Below are positions 33,725 through 42,281 of a DNA stretch of 64,000 nt, in pieces; position 1 is the first letter of the stretch, and each line of letters opens with the position of its first letter. The notes under the pieces are model-generated. The model worked only from the letters and a program-made list of their open reading frames with translations, was not told the DNA's origin and did no database searches. Source of the stretch: Paenibacillus dendritiformis (GTDB lineage Bacteria; Bacillota; Bacilli; Paenibacillales; Paenibacillaceae). Both the position numbers and the translations under genes were made by a program. The stretch is from the NCBI RefSeq assembly GCF_021654795.1, contig NZ_AP025344.1, positions 6,014,501 through 6,078,500 on the forward strand, read 5' to 3'.

Positions 33725-34762
33725 CTAGCTCCCGCCCCGGGATATCGGCTCATGCTCCGCCTGTTCCGGCAGGCGGCGGCCTTGAAGCCTCTCCTTCAGC
33801 GACCATTTGAGATGCTCCGCATACAGCGCGATCCGGAACGGATTCAGCGAGGCGGGGCGCTTGCGGGAATGGATGGCCAATCCCTTCGTAATGACCCGGG
33901 CCAACAGAGGGGTCGTGCCCCTGCTCCGCTGCCGGATCGGCTCAACCTGATCCCGGAACAGCCGTTGGGTCACATCCAGCGGCGGCTGGCCGCATAAGCA
34001 GAAGTACAGCGTGGCCGCCAGGCTGTATATGTCGGCGGCCGGATCCTGACGCGACGTCTCGGAGTACAGCTCCAAGGCCGAATAACCCGCCGTCGTGAAG
34101 ATCGGCTGCCTGCCGCCCGCTTCATAATGCACCGCCGATCCGAAGTCGATCAGCTTCGGTTGTCCCTCCCGATCGACTATGATATTCCCCGGCTTGATAT
34201 CCCGATGAATCAAGCCCTGTCTATGTATATATTCGAGCGCATCGATGATCGGCAGCATCGTCTCCTTGTAGAATCGGCCCTGGGACGGGGCCTGTCCTTC
34301 CCGAATATATTGCCCAAGCGTCATCCCCGGACAATAGGCCGTCACGAGATAGACCGTTCCGCCTTCTTCGAATTGATCGACATATTCCACGATGCAAGGA
34401 TGGCTCAACTGCGCAAGCAGCGGCCCCTCCTTCGCGAAAATCGCCCGCTGCTCCTCGAACTGCGCCCTCGCTCCAGGCACGCGGCAGCGCACGGAGCGCC
34501 GATCCCGATCCCGCCCGGCCAAGGCTTGCGGGAAAAATTCCTTGATCACGCACCATGCTCCGCTCTCCATATGTCTCGCTTTATAGACGATGGACAGCTC
34601 TCCGCTCGACACCACTTTTCCTATTCGATACTTGTTATGCAGCCTCGTATTGCGCTTCAAGGCCGACTCGTTGACTGTCTGTGCCACCTGTCTCCCCCGC
34701 TCCGCCGTCAGCGCCTGCATGCCTCTGCTTGCCCCCGGCGCCGTGCCTGTTCTTTCATCCAT
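33725..34762 (-). CDS. Cytosolic Ser/Thr protein kinase
   Basis: I take the ATG at 34762, eleven bases behind GGGGG; an upstream ATG at 34783 is possible. The kinase domain covers about residues 45-310: glycine loop region GKVVSSGELSIVYKAR, lysine in CVIKEFFP, HRDIKPGNIIVD with the catalytic aspartate, DFGSA, and a P+1 segment GYSALELYS. All catalytic residues are present. There is no transmembrane or extracellular sensor part, unlike PrkC. Its likely substrates are threonines read by the FHA proteins, with reversal by the PP2C at 25413-26267. Separation from the operon by the divergent vWA gene is typical for a control gene. Confidence 0.85.
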   Translation of the reverse strand: MDERTGTAPGASRGMQALTAERGRQVAQTVNESALKRNTRLHNKYRIGKVVSSGELSIVYKARHMESGAWCVIKEFFPQALAGRDRDRRSVRCRVPGARAQFEEQRAIFAKEGPLLAQLSHPCIVEYVDQFEEGGTVYLVTAYCPGMTLGQYIREGQAPSQGRFYKETMLPIIDALEYIHRQGLIHRDIKPGNIIVDREGQPKLIDFGSAVHYEAGGRQPIFTTAGYSALELYSETSRQDPAADIYSLAATLYFCLCGQPPLDVTQRLFRDQVEPIRQRSRGTTPLLARVITKGLAIHSRKRPASLNPFRIALYAEHLKWSLKERLQGRRLPEQAEHEPISRGGS

Positions 34763-34829
34763 TGTAGCAAGATCCCCCAACATTTTCTATTTCCTTGTCA
34801 ACATTCCGCGGCATGCACCATTTGTCGAC

Positions 34830-34860
34830 AAAAAAACACCCCGCCCTTCCGGCAAGGTGT
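34830..34860 (-). terminator. Terminator of the diguanylate cyclase gene
   Basis: On the minus strand ACACCTTGCC pairs with GGGCGGGGTGT through two G-T pairs around a short loop, followed by seven T. Confidence 0.8.
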
Positions 34861-34885
34861 CTATGGCGGCTTTGCCTCCGCATGT

Positions 34886-36688
34886 TCATCCTGGCGCGCC
34901 GCCTCCGTGCGTCCTGACGCGGTTGCGCCCGTCCCGCTTGGCCGCGTACAGACCCCGATCCGCCATTTGCACGAGGGCTTGCGGATCTGGACCATGCTCC
35001 TGCCGCCCCGGAATCCAGGTGGCTGCGCCAAGGCTGCATGTCACAAAATGGCTCACCTCGGACGCCTCGTGGGGAATAGCCAATGATTCCACCTGCAGCC
35101 GGATCCCCTCGGCGGCAATCGTCGCATTCATCGCCGGGGTATGCGGCAGAAGGACGGCGAATTCTTCCCCGCCATAGCGGGCCGCGACAGACAGCGGCTG
35201 AGTCGCCGCGGCCTTGACCGCCTGGGCCACCTGCCGCAGACATTCATCCCCCGCCAGATGCCCGTAAGTGTCGTTATACCGCTTGAAATCATCGATATCG
35301 AGCAGAATGAGCGACAGCGGACGGTTCTCCTGCTTCATTCGCTCCCATTCCTGCTGCAGCATCAAGTCGAAATAGCGGCGGTTGTATACCCCCGTCAAGC
35401 CATCGGTATAGGAGAAATCGGTCAGCAGCCGATTCGCCATTTGAAGCTTCTTGTTCGCTTCCTTCAGCTTGTCCTCGGCGGCGATGCGGTCGGTCACGTC
35501 GCGGAAATAGATGGATACGCCCTGGCCCGTCGGGAAAATTCGAAACTCCAGCCAGCGCTCCCGCAGCTTGTCATATTCCGTGAACCCCGCCGGCTCGCTG
35601 CGCTCCATCACCCGATGCGCCATCGAATACAGTCCGCTGTCGAGCAGGCAAGGGCTGACGTCCCAGAGCGATTGGCCCTTGACCGCCTCGAAGTCGAGTC
35701 CGGTGTATTTCTCCGCTTCCTTGTTCATATAGGTATATTCCCATTTCCGATCTACCGCAAAAAAAGCATCCGTAATGCTGTCCAGGATCGTCTCCACCCG
35801 CTCCTGCGACTGCTTCAGCGCCGCTTGCGACTGCATCAGCCGGAAATACAACTGGTTCAGCTCGTGGAAAAACACGGTCAGCAGCGCCGTCGACGAGACA
35901 AAGGAATTGAATCGGGCCGCATACCATCCAATGCTGTACCGCTCTCCGGCGAAGAGCGTCAGGTTGATGTCCATCCAGAACATAAAAGCGGACATCGTCA
36001 GCCACAGATGCAGCAAGCTCTGCGCCCGCGTCGCGATAAACAGGCAGACAAGGGCGAGTAGATTGAGCAGCCACAGCGCGGGACCGATTCCCGTGCGAAT
36101 CATCAGCCCGTAATGATTCTGTTCGACCAAGACAGGCAGCTCGTCCCGGAACTGCCCGAGCAGGTACGCCAGCACAACAATCACCAGCAGCACCGTGCCG
36201 AAGATGGCGATGACCGTCGCCTTCTCCCGGCGTTCGGTCAGGGCCGATTTCCATGTCCGGAGACTATAGGTGTACAGAAGAATGCCGAAAGGAAATCCCC
36301 CATGCCAGATCACCCAGAACCAGATCGAGGTCTGAGGGCCGGCATGCAGCAGGCCCATATCGGAAAAAATGCCCGGAAAGGTCAGCAGATACGGAATCGT
36401 AATCAAGCCGGCGAACCAAAAGGCGGCCGCAAGCAGAAGTATCGGCTTATACCCCGTCGCCCGGAACTGCACATACAGCAAATAAGCCGTCATCAAATTC
36501 CCGAACACAATCCAGGCAATGAAAACAGGCAGGAAAGGCCGGACCTCGGGCAGCGGCGTGTCGAGATAGGGACTAATCAGCAGCGAGATCGCCAAGACCC
36601 CGATGCTGACAAACAGGGCGGCCTTTCTCTGCACCGCTGTCGCCGGAATGTTAATCAGACTCGTTAACGGGTCGCGGATGCGCAGCAT
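34886..36688 (-). CDS. Membrane diguanylate cyclase with PAS domain
   Basis: The protein has 600 residues. Residues 20-285 hold about eight transmembrane helices (MASE-type sensor). Residues 295-410 are a PAS domain (ILDSITDAFFAVDRKWEYTY, ISIYFRDVTDR region). A coiled linker leads to a GGDEF domain at 430-590 with DGLTGVYNRRYFD, LLDIDDFKRYNDTYGHLAGD and the active-site RYGGEEF near 508. It should make cyclic di-GMP from two GTP. The GGEEF variant is active in many enzymes. It lies outside the injection cluster and has its own terminator. Confidence 0.85.
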   Translation of the reverse strand: MLRIRDPLTSLINIPATAVQRKAALFVSIGVLAISLLISPYLDTPLPEVRPFLPVFIAWIVFGNLMTAYLLYVQFRATGYKPILLLAAAFWFAGLITIPYLLTFPGIFSDMGLLHAGPQTSIWFWVIWHGGFPFGILLYTYSLRTWKSALTERREKATVIAIFGTVLLVIVVLAYLLGQFRDELPVLVEQNHYGLMIRTGIGPALWLLNLLALVCLFIATRAQSLLHLWLTMSAFMFWMDINLTLFAGERYSIGWYAARFNSFVSSTALLTVFFHELNQLYFRLMQSQAALKQSQERVETILDSITDAFFAVDRKWEYTYMNKEAEKYTGLDFEAVKGQSLWDVSPCLLDSGLYSMAHRVMERSEPAGFTEYDKLRERWLEFRIFPTGQGVSIYFRDVTDRIAAEDKLKEANKKLQMANRLLTDFSYTDGLTGVYNRRYFDLMLQQEWERMKQENRPLSLILLDIDDFKRYNDTYGHLAGDECLRQVAQAVKAAATQPLSVAARYGGEEFAVLLPHTPAMNATIAAEGIRLQVESLAIPHEASEVSHFVTCSLGAATWIPGRQEHGPDPQALVQMADRGLYAAKRDGRNRVRTHGGGAPG

Positions 36689-36867
36689 GGAGTGGTATCA
36701 ACCTTTCGTCATTCAAGGGCTCATTTCGTCGAATCGTGTCACATCTTATTCTCATAGTAACATACAATCTGCCTGTGAAAAGGAAAAACCGGGTCCCCCC
36801 ATCTCGGGAGTGCCCGGCCCTTCCTCGGTCTTATGCCATTCAGCTTGGGCGGCTTCCGCCGCACGCA

Positions 36868-38445
36868 TTACTTCCGTCTGCGCGGCGCCTTCCCCCTCTT
36901 GCCCGGGCCTGGCGCGGCGTTCCGGCCGGAGCGCTGTCCGCTCGCCGACGCTCCGCGCTGCCGGCCGCCCGCAGCGGCCGGGACATGTTCGCGGCGGGCA
37001 GCCTGGGACGCGCCGCGGCCTGGGCCCCGTTCGGTCCGCCCCCGGCTGTCGGGCCGCCGGTGGTCTGCCGGGCGCTCCCGACCGGCTCCCTCGCTGGCCG
37101 GGTTCGGCCGCCGCGTTCGTTCGCCGCGGCCTGCGTCTTGCCCCCGGCGCGCCCCCTGGCGGCCGCCCGCATCGCCGCCGGCTCTGCGGCGCTCCGGCCC
37201 CGCTTCGGCCATGGCGCGCGCACCTGCGCTCCGGCCGCTCCCATGCCGGGCGGATCCGCGTCCGCCCGGGCCGCTCTCGCCGAGCCCGTTCCCGCCGCGC
37301 CCGGCGGACGCGCCGTCCCGGCTCTGCCGCCGCAGCTTCATCCGGATGCCCTGCTCGATGAGGGCGAGATAGCTCTCATCCCGCGGCGCGGCCAGCGTAA
37401 TGGCCCATCCGGCTCCGCCCGCACGCCCCGTCCGGCCAATCCGGTGAATATAGCTCTCCGCATCATGCGGGATATCATAGTTGAACACATGCGTAATTCC
37501 CTCCACGTCCAATCCGCGCGCCGCCAGATCGGTCGCCACCAGCAGCTGCACCCTCGCTTGCCGGAACCGCTTCATTACCTGTTCCCGCACCGCCTGGGTC
37601 AGATCGCCATGAAGCTCGTCCGCATCATAGCCCTTCGCCTTGAGCGCCTCATACAGCTTCTGGGCCCGCCGCTTCGTGCGGCAGAAGATGACCGCCTGGT
37701 AAGGCCGATGCTCATCAAGGAGGCGGAAGAGCGTATCCTGCTTCGCCCGATCCGTCGTCTCCACCACCATCTGGCGAATCTCCTTCACCGTCACCTGCTC
37801 CGCCTCCACCCGGAGATCAAGCGGCGACCGCATGAAGCGCGCGGCGAGCGCCCGGACCGGCTCCGGCATCGTCGCCGAACAGAGCAGCGTCTGCCGGCTG
37901 GACGGCGTGTGCGCGATCACGTCCTCCACTTCGGGGAGAAAGCCCATATGCAGCATCTGATCGGCCTCGTCCAGCACGAGCATGCGGATGCCGGAGCCGT
38001 CGAAGGTGCCCCGGCGCAAATGATCGGTCAAGCGGCCCGGCGTGCCGATAACCAATTGGCAAGCTCCCTGAAGCTTGCGGATCTGCTTCTCCACATCCTG
38101 GCCTCCGTAAGCGGCCAGCACATGAATGCCTCCGGCTCCCTCCGGGGCCGAATCCGTCAGCTTCTTCGCCTCTGCCGTAATCTGCAGCGCCAGCTCGCGC
38201 GTCGGCGCGACGATAAGCGCCTGCGCCCGGGGCTGCTCCGGATCGATCCGCTGCAGGATCGGGAGCAGAAATGCCAGCGTTTTGCCCGTTCCGGTCTGCG
38301 CTTGCAGCACGGCATCCCGGCCAGCCAGCGCGGCGGGGATGGCTTGCATCTGAATCGGCGTCGGCGCCGCAATGCCTTGCTTCGTTAATCGATTCGCCCA
38401 TTCTTGGCGAATTCCTAGTGACATAAAGCCTGACAGACAGGCCAC
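36868..38445 (-). CDS. DEAD-box RNA helicase
   Basis: The protein has 525 residues. I keep the GTG at 38445 because the Q-motif phenylalanine (SGFMSLGI) lies before the next ATG. Motifs in order: PTPIQ, AQTGTGKT (I), PTRELA (Ia), VLDEADQM (II), SAT (III), FCRTKRRAQKLYEAL, ATDLAARGLDVEGI (V), HRIGRTGRAG (VI). The last 150 residues are Arg/Gly/Ala-rich low complexity that probably binds RNA. The overall form is like CshA/CshE of Bacilli, acting in ribosome assembly or RNA decay and cold adaptation. A very long open frame on the opposite strand is its shadow. Confidence 0.9.
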   Translation of the reverse strand: MACLSGFMSLGIRQEWANRLTKQGIAAPTPIQMQAIPAALAGRDAVLQAQTGTGKTLAFLLPILQRIDPEQPRAQALIVAPTRELALQITAEAKKLTDSAPEGAGGIHVLAAYGGQDVEKQIRKLQGACQLVIGTPGRLTDHLRRGTFDGSGIRMLVLDEADQMLHMGFLPEVEDVIAHTPSSRQTLLCSATMPEPVRALAARFMRSPLDLRVEAEQVTVKEIRQMVVETTDRAKQDTLFRLLDEHRPYQAVIFCRTKRRAQKLYEALKAKGYDADELHGDLTQAVREQVMKRFRQARVQLLVATDLAARGLDVEGITHVFNYDIPHDAESYIHRIGRTGRAGGAGWAITLAAPRDESYLALIEQGIRMKLRRQSRDGASAGRGGNGLGESGPGGRGSARHGSGRSAGARAMAEAGPERRRAGGDAGGRQGARRGQDAGRGERTRRPNPASEGAGRERPADHRRPDSRGRTERGPGRGASQAARREHVPAAAGGRQRGASASGQRSGRNAAPGPGKRGKAPRRRK

Positions 38446-38641
38446 CTCATTTCTTCGCTATGCATATGCATCGGTTTCTCTAGTGTTCATTCACGTTTCA
38501 TGGATTCGTCCGGCAGATTCGTTCCACAGAGTCATACCTTAATTCGCTCCGGGATGCGCTGCTTCGCCTCGGAACGATTCCGGCCCTGCTTGCCGTCCCT
38601 GCTTCGATCCCGCGGCCTCCGTTCGAGATCCGCGGGCAAGT

Positions 38642-38860
38642 TCACGGTCCCGAATCGCCAGATCCGATAATCCGCTTCACCCGGCCGACCTGCCCGTCCT
38701 GCAGGCGAACCTTGATGCCATGCGGATGATAAGCCGAATTCGTAAGAATATCTTTAACGACGCCCCGGGTTGTCTTGCCGGTGCGCTGATCCTGCTTCAG
38801 GACAATATCCACCTCCAGGCCGGGACGGATGCTCGCCCGCTGCTGACCGCTCTGCTCCAT
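38642..38860 (-). CDS. ywbE: YwbE family protein
   Basis: The ATG at 38860, with AAGGAGGG nine bases before, gives 72 residues. The core IRPGLEVDIVLKQDQRTGK and VKDILTNSAYHPHGIKVRLQDGQVGRV is the nearly invariant YwbE sequence of Bacilli. It is a small KOW-like beta protein of unknown function. Length is normal for the family. Confidence 0.9.
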   Translation of the reverse strand: MEQSGQQRASIRPGLEVDIVLKQDQRTGKTTRGVVKDILTNSAYHPHGIKVRLQDGQVGRVKRIIGSGDSGP

Positions 38861-38934
38861 ATGCTTCCCTCCTTCAAGCACGGCTTTCGCCCGCCCCGCC
38901 CGATCAAGCCGGGCGCCTCTTCGGATGCCGTCCT

Positions 38935-39546
38935 CTATTTGCGGCACACGCCGACGCCGATGAAATACCGCACTCCTTCCCGCGGCTTCTCGAACGTGAC
39001 GCCGCGCTGGTAGTAAATCTCCGTCTCCGCGAACCGGGTGAACAGCTCCGCGAATTGCTCCGGCGTCAGCTGATGCACATGGAACGGCTCGTTCGTCGGC
39101 ATCCCTCTCCCCCTGCCGAACGGACTCGACAGCACGAGGACGCCGCCCGGGTTGAGCATCCGGTACAGGTTGTCCATCAATTGCCGATCGTCGGCCACAT
39201 GCTCGACCGTCTCGAAGCTCAAGATCGTATCGAAGGCGCCCAGCTTGGCCGGCAGCTCCGGGTCCGTCGCATCCCCTTGCATATGCGTCACCTTCTGATG
39301 ATGGTATTCCCGCCGTGCATATTGCAAGGTCGGAAGGTCATTGTCGACAGCGACAATTTCCGTCACCTCCCGCTTGCGCTCCTTCGCGACCAGATGGGAG
39401 CCGTACCCGGTCCCGCAAGCGATATCGAGCACCCTGCCCCGCGCATACGGCGTCGCAAAGTAATAGCGGGCAATATGCTCCAGCAGCATCCCGTTCATCG
39501 GCTTCATCAGTTTGGGGATAATGCGTTCCCCCGTCCATTCCAGCAT
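38935..39546 (-). CDS. Class I SAM-dependent methyltransferase
   Basis: The 203-residue protein has the Rossmann methyltransferase motifs: VLDIACGTGYGSHL (SAM-binding motif I) near 45, IVAVDNDLPTL (motif II), GDATDPELP, and FDTILSFETVEHV near 115. The opening LEWTGERIIP is common to methyltransferases of the Methyltransf_11 type in Paenibacillus. The substrate is not predictable. The stand-alone gene points away from the palindrome array at 39.8 kb. Confidence 0.8.
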   Translation of the reverse strand: MLEWTGERIIPKLMKPMNGMLLEHIARYYFATPYARGRVLDIACGTGYGSHLVAKERKREVTEIVAVDNDLPTLQYARREYHHQKVTHMQGDATDPELPAKLGAFDTILSFETVEHVADDRQLMDNLYRMLNPGGVLVLSSPFGRGRGMPTNEPFHVHQLTPEQFAELFTRFAETEIYYQRGVTFEKPREGVRYFIGVGVCRK

Positions 39547-39712
39547 CCATTCACGCTCGATTCCGTTTTATTTTCCCCATGTTACAGGAAAGCAGGCAAA
39601 ATTGCTACTATTCAATCCGAACCATCCGGCCGTCAAGAGGGAGATGACGAACGAACGGCGTTAGCCGCCGCCCCTCGGGCGGGTCGCTCTCTTTCTTCCC
39701 CGGCACAAGCTT

Positions 39713-39770
39713 TTCGTACAGGTTCTTTCTTCGTACAGGTTTTTCGTACAGGTTGTTCGTACAGGTTTTT
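39713..39770. repeat. Four copies of TTCGTACAGGTT
   Basis: TTCGTACAGGTT or close variants start at about 39714, 39731, 39744 and 39757, with spacing 17, 13 and 13. It is a short tandem repeat in the 39547-40072 gap. No gene is supported in the gap; a long minus-strand frame across it is read from the repeats. Confidence 0.6.
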
Positions 39771-39813
39771 CGCCCAGACTTGGAGAGACTCGGACTTTAC
39801 GCTCAGCTTTCCC

Positions 39814-40001
39814 AAAATCCTGCAAATATGCAGTTTCTTCACCGGAACCGCCTTCATGAGCAAGGAATCCTGCAAATATGCAGGATTTCCAGACATTAGA
39901 GCCGGGATTTCAGATGAAACAAGTGAAATGCTGCAACTGTGCAGGAACTTCACCGAATTCGCCCGCGAGAGCAGCAAAATGATGTAAAATTGCAGGATTC
40001 C
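39814..40001. repeat. Array of CCTGCA/TGCAGG palindromes (copy set 2)
   Basis: Four units start at about 39814, 39864, 39925 and 39975. The second is the best copy: GGAATCCTGCA, then AATA, then TGCAGGATTTCC. The others keep one or both arms with changes. Spacing is 50-61 bases. It belongs to the same family as the arrays at 22.8 and 57.4 kb. Confidence 0.7.
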
Positions 40002-40072
40002 ATCTTGCCCCTTTTTCTTTTTTGTTCATTGGAGATCAGGCGCCGACAGTGACCTCTCCCAATCCACACCAA

Positions 40073-40100
40073 AAGGACCCGCCAGCCATGACGGGTCCTT
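40073..40100 (-). terminator. Terminator of the lipase-WXG operon
   Basis: AAGGACCCG and CGGGTCCTT form a perfect 9-bp stem with a ten-base loop, 75 bases after the WXG-like gene. The minus-strand side continues with TTGGTG. Confidence 0.7.
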
Positions 40101-40174
40101 CCCTATGTTATTGCGCTTCCCGGGGCCATCGTCCATCCCCCGGCACCGCTTATCCGCGCGGCAGCGGACGGAGG

Positions 40175-40459
40175 CTAACCCAGCCGTCCAGCGGAGGCGT
40201 CGGCCCGCTCCATATCCGCGATATAGGCGGCAATCTCCTGCTGCCGCTGGCGCAGCGTCTGCTGCCGGGCCGACAGCTCCTGGCGGAACGCCATGAACCG
40301 CTCCCGGAGCTCGTCCGCGGATTCGCCCTTCCAATCGGCAATCCGCTGCAGCTGCCCGTGAATATATTGTTCATTGCGGGCCAGACGCTGAATGAGCTGC
40401 TCCATCTCCCGGACAGAGCGGCGCAGATCATTCATCTCGGCCAAAATCCGATGCTGCAT
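40175..40459 (-). CDS. WXG100-like small helical protein, lipase partner
   Basis: The 94-residue protein starts nine bases after GGAGG. It is almost entirely two long helices joined at ADWKGESADELRE, a W-x-G type turn at residues 43-45, as in ESAT-6/WXG100 proteins. Helix one is LRRSVREMEQLIQRLARNEQ; helix two is FRQELSARQQTLRQRQQEIA. Such proteins pair with the helical targeting domain of type VII substrates. The gene lies 31 bases behind the lipase whose C-terminal 95 residues are also a helical hairpin, so it is likely that substrate's partner (like TlaA for TslA). Confidence 0.75.
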   Translation of the reverse strand: MQHRILAEMNDLRRSVREMEQLIQRLARNEQYIHGQLQRIADWKGESADELRERFMAFRQELSARQQTLRQRQQEIAAYIADMERADASAGRLG

Positions 40460-40490
40460 CCATTAACGCCTCCTTCGTCAATCCTCAGGG

Positions 40491-41768
40491 CTACGCCAGA
40501 CTCGTGTCGGCCTGATGGAACTCCTGCGCCTTGCGCCCGATATATTCCGCCATCTCGCGGGCCGCTGCGGCGTACCATTCCTTCGTGCTGCGCAGATCCT
40601 GGCTGGCCGCCTCCGTAATGGCCGCGAGCCGCCGGCTCTGGCTCGTATGCAGCAGCTGCGCAATCGTGCCTAGCGCCGCCCCTGCTTCATGGTGGAACTG
40701 CTCGACATGGTCCTGCAGCGTGCGGGCGACCTGCATCAGCTCCTCCGGCCGCAGCTGCAGCAGCACCCCTCCCGAACCGCCGAGCAGGCCGGACGCCTGA
40801 AGGGAAGCGAAGAGCGGCTGGCCCGCCATCGCGCCCTCGAACAGGGCAGGCAGCCCATCCGGGGCAAGCCGGTCAATCAGCGGCAGGCGGGGCGAAGCAT
40901 TGAGCCGCTCCCCTGTCAGCCGGTTCACCAGCTCGTTGCTGATATTGCCGTCCTCGTCGAACTTATAATGTTTCATGGAGTGGTGATTCACGCCGAAGGG
41001 CGTATCCTTCAGCCGCCGGGCCGCCCCGAGGGCCCCCTCATATTCCCGGTTGGCGGTGTCGTAATCCTCGTTGATATAGTAGGTGGATCCGACATGCCGC
41101 TCGTATTCGCTAAGCGCTCCCGCTCCGATCGCATCCTTCGGGTTGACGTAATTCGTAATCAGATCGTCGAATTTCCCTTGCTTGGCCTGCTCCGCCAAAT
41201 CGTCCGGCAGCAGGTTCATGACCGACGGCGCGCTGTAGGTGACGGCTTCGACCTGGTGCTTGGCCCCCGCGTACTGAGCCAGGGCTCCGCCCAGCGAATG
41301 GCCGGTCAGGGAGATCTCCGCATTCCGATACTTCTCCTTGAGCGCCTCAACCAGCTGATCCGCCCGCCGGAATTGATTCGTGCTGTATTGAATATGCTCC
41401 GATCCCGCATTTCGGAACGGGTTCAAGTATGCCATAGCCGTCTTGACGGGAGAGCTGTACGTCTCCTCCAACCCTTTGAAGCGCCCCTTGACGATATCGT
41501 GATAATCGGTCAGCACGTCGGGAACGGTGCGCGACAACCCGCCCTTCGGTTCCGTCCCGCGGAAGGCGACCACAATCTGATTCGTATCCTTGTTCCGGAA
41601 TACGGCCGCATCGAAGCCGGAGTGGGAGTCATGAAGCTTGGCGCCCTTCGGCTCGATGACATTCCACGATCCCGCGGCTCCATCGTAGCGGCCTGGGGGA
41701 AGGTCATCATAGGCGGAGCCGGACATGCGTACATAATCCTTGTCAGAAATATGGTTTCCCTTCGCCAT
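40491..41768 (-). CDS. Class 3 lipase with C-terminal helical targeting domain
   Basis: The ATG at 41768 follows AAAAGGAG and gives 425 residues. Residues 10-290 are a lipase class 3 (alpha/beta hydrolase) domain: VVAFRGTEP oxyanion strand, SLTGHSLGGALAQ with the nucleophilic serine near 170, NPKDAIGAG with the likely aspartate, and a histidine in GVNHHSMKHY. Residues 330-425 are long helices (RPEELMQVARTLQDHVEQF to REMAEYIGRKAQEF) like a WXG/LXG targeting hairpin placed at the C-terminus. There is no signal peptide. This 'reversed' order is known from the staphylococcal type VII lipase toxin TslA. No type VII secretion core genes are in the window. Confidence 0.8.
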   Translation of the reverse strand: MAKGNHISDKDYVRMSGSAYDDLPPGRYDGAAGSWNVIEPKGAKLHDSHSGFDAAVFRNKDTNQIVVAFRGTEPKGGLSRTVPDVLTDYHDIVKGRFKGLEETYSSPVKTAMAYLNPFRNAGSEHIQYSTNQFRRADQLVEALKEKYRNAEISLTGHSLGGALAQYAGAKHQVEAVTYSAPSVMNLLPDDLAEQAKQGKFDDLITNYVNPKDAIGAGALSEYERHVGSTYYINEDYDTANREYEGALGAARRLKDTPFGVNHHSMKHYKFDEDGNISNELVNRLTGERLNASPRLPLIDRLAPDGLPALFEGAMAGQPLFASLQASGLLGGSGGVLLQLRPEELMQVARTLQDHVEQFHHEAGAALGTIAQLLHTSQSRRLAAITEAASQDLRSTKEWYAAAAREMAEYIGRKAQEFHQADTSLA

Positions 41769-41843
41769 ATACGCTCCTTTTATTTCATAAAATTGGATGT
41801 TATAATATTTTATTATAGAAGATTTCCTGTAGGAGTGAAGCCG

Positions 41844-42164
41844 TTGGTACGAAAAAATTTCCTCTTTACAGGTTTTTTGTTCCTGATGTTTGCATTTCTT
41901 ATAGGATGTGGTGCGCAAATGAAGCAGCCTGCAGAGGAGCAGCGGCAAGCGGAGGTAGACAAGGCGATGGCCGTCGGGACGCAATATTTCAAGGATCGGT
42001 ACGGCCTGGAGGTCGACTGGACGAGACATGAATTCCAGCCTGAATATGTGTCCGACAATCTGGCCCTGTACGGGAATGTTCACGGCAAGCCGGATCAGGA
42101 AGTGTATGCGCAGGTGGATTATAAGACATTCGAAGTGATTAGCACGGTTAGACCGGAAGAATGA
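41844..42164 (+). CDS. Lipoprotein, candidate immunity to the lipase
   Basis: The start is TTG, eight bases behind AGGAG, giving 106 residues. A signal peptide ends in the lipobox LIGC near residue 24, so the mature protein is lipid-anchored outside the membrane. The mature 80 residues (MAVGTQYFKDRYGLEVDW, NLALYGNVHGKPDQE, VDYKTFEVIS) recall the small DUF1433-type staphylococcal lipoproteins that protect against TslA. The match is by pattern only. It is divergent from the lipase operon across 75 bases. An outward-facing lipoprotein is where a lipase attacking the cell from outside would have to be stopped. Confidence 0.65.
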   Translation: MVRKNFLFTGFLFLMFAFLIGCGAQMKQPAEEQRQAEVDKAMAVGTQYFKDRYGLEVDWTRHEFQPEYVSDNLALYGNVHGKPDQEVYAQVDYKTFEVISTVRPEE

Positions 42165-42193
42165 GGGCCCTGATTAGGCCCTCATTGAATTTT
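42160..42193 (+). terminator. Terminator of the lipoprotein gene
   Basis: AATGAGGGCC and GGCCCTCATT form a perfect 10-bp stem with a seven-base loop that starts in the stop codon, followed by GAATTTTA. Confidence 0.8.
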
Positions 42194-42201
42194 ACGGAGA
42201 T

Positions 42202-42240
42202 AGAAGAACAAGCCTGTCCCCTCGAGAGGGAGCAGGCTTG
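42202..42240 (-). terminator. Terminator of the VTT-domain gene
   Basis: On the minus strand CAAGCCTGCTCCCTC pairs with GGGGACAGGCTTG with one mismatch, followed by TTCTTCT, 42 bases after the stop. Confidence 0.75.
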
Positions 42241-42281
42241 CGTATATTGAACATGATCGGGCTCGGGCGATCGCCGCCCTC

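Noticed and set aside
36736..38388. Long plus-strand open frame of 550 codons
   Set aside because: It is the antisense shadow of the DEAD-box helicase in GC-rich DNA. It has no ribosome site and an Arg/Pro/Ala-rich product.
39633..39977. Minus-strand frame of 114 codons
   Set aside because: It is read entirely from the tandem repeat and the palindrome array, with no start signal.
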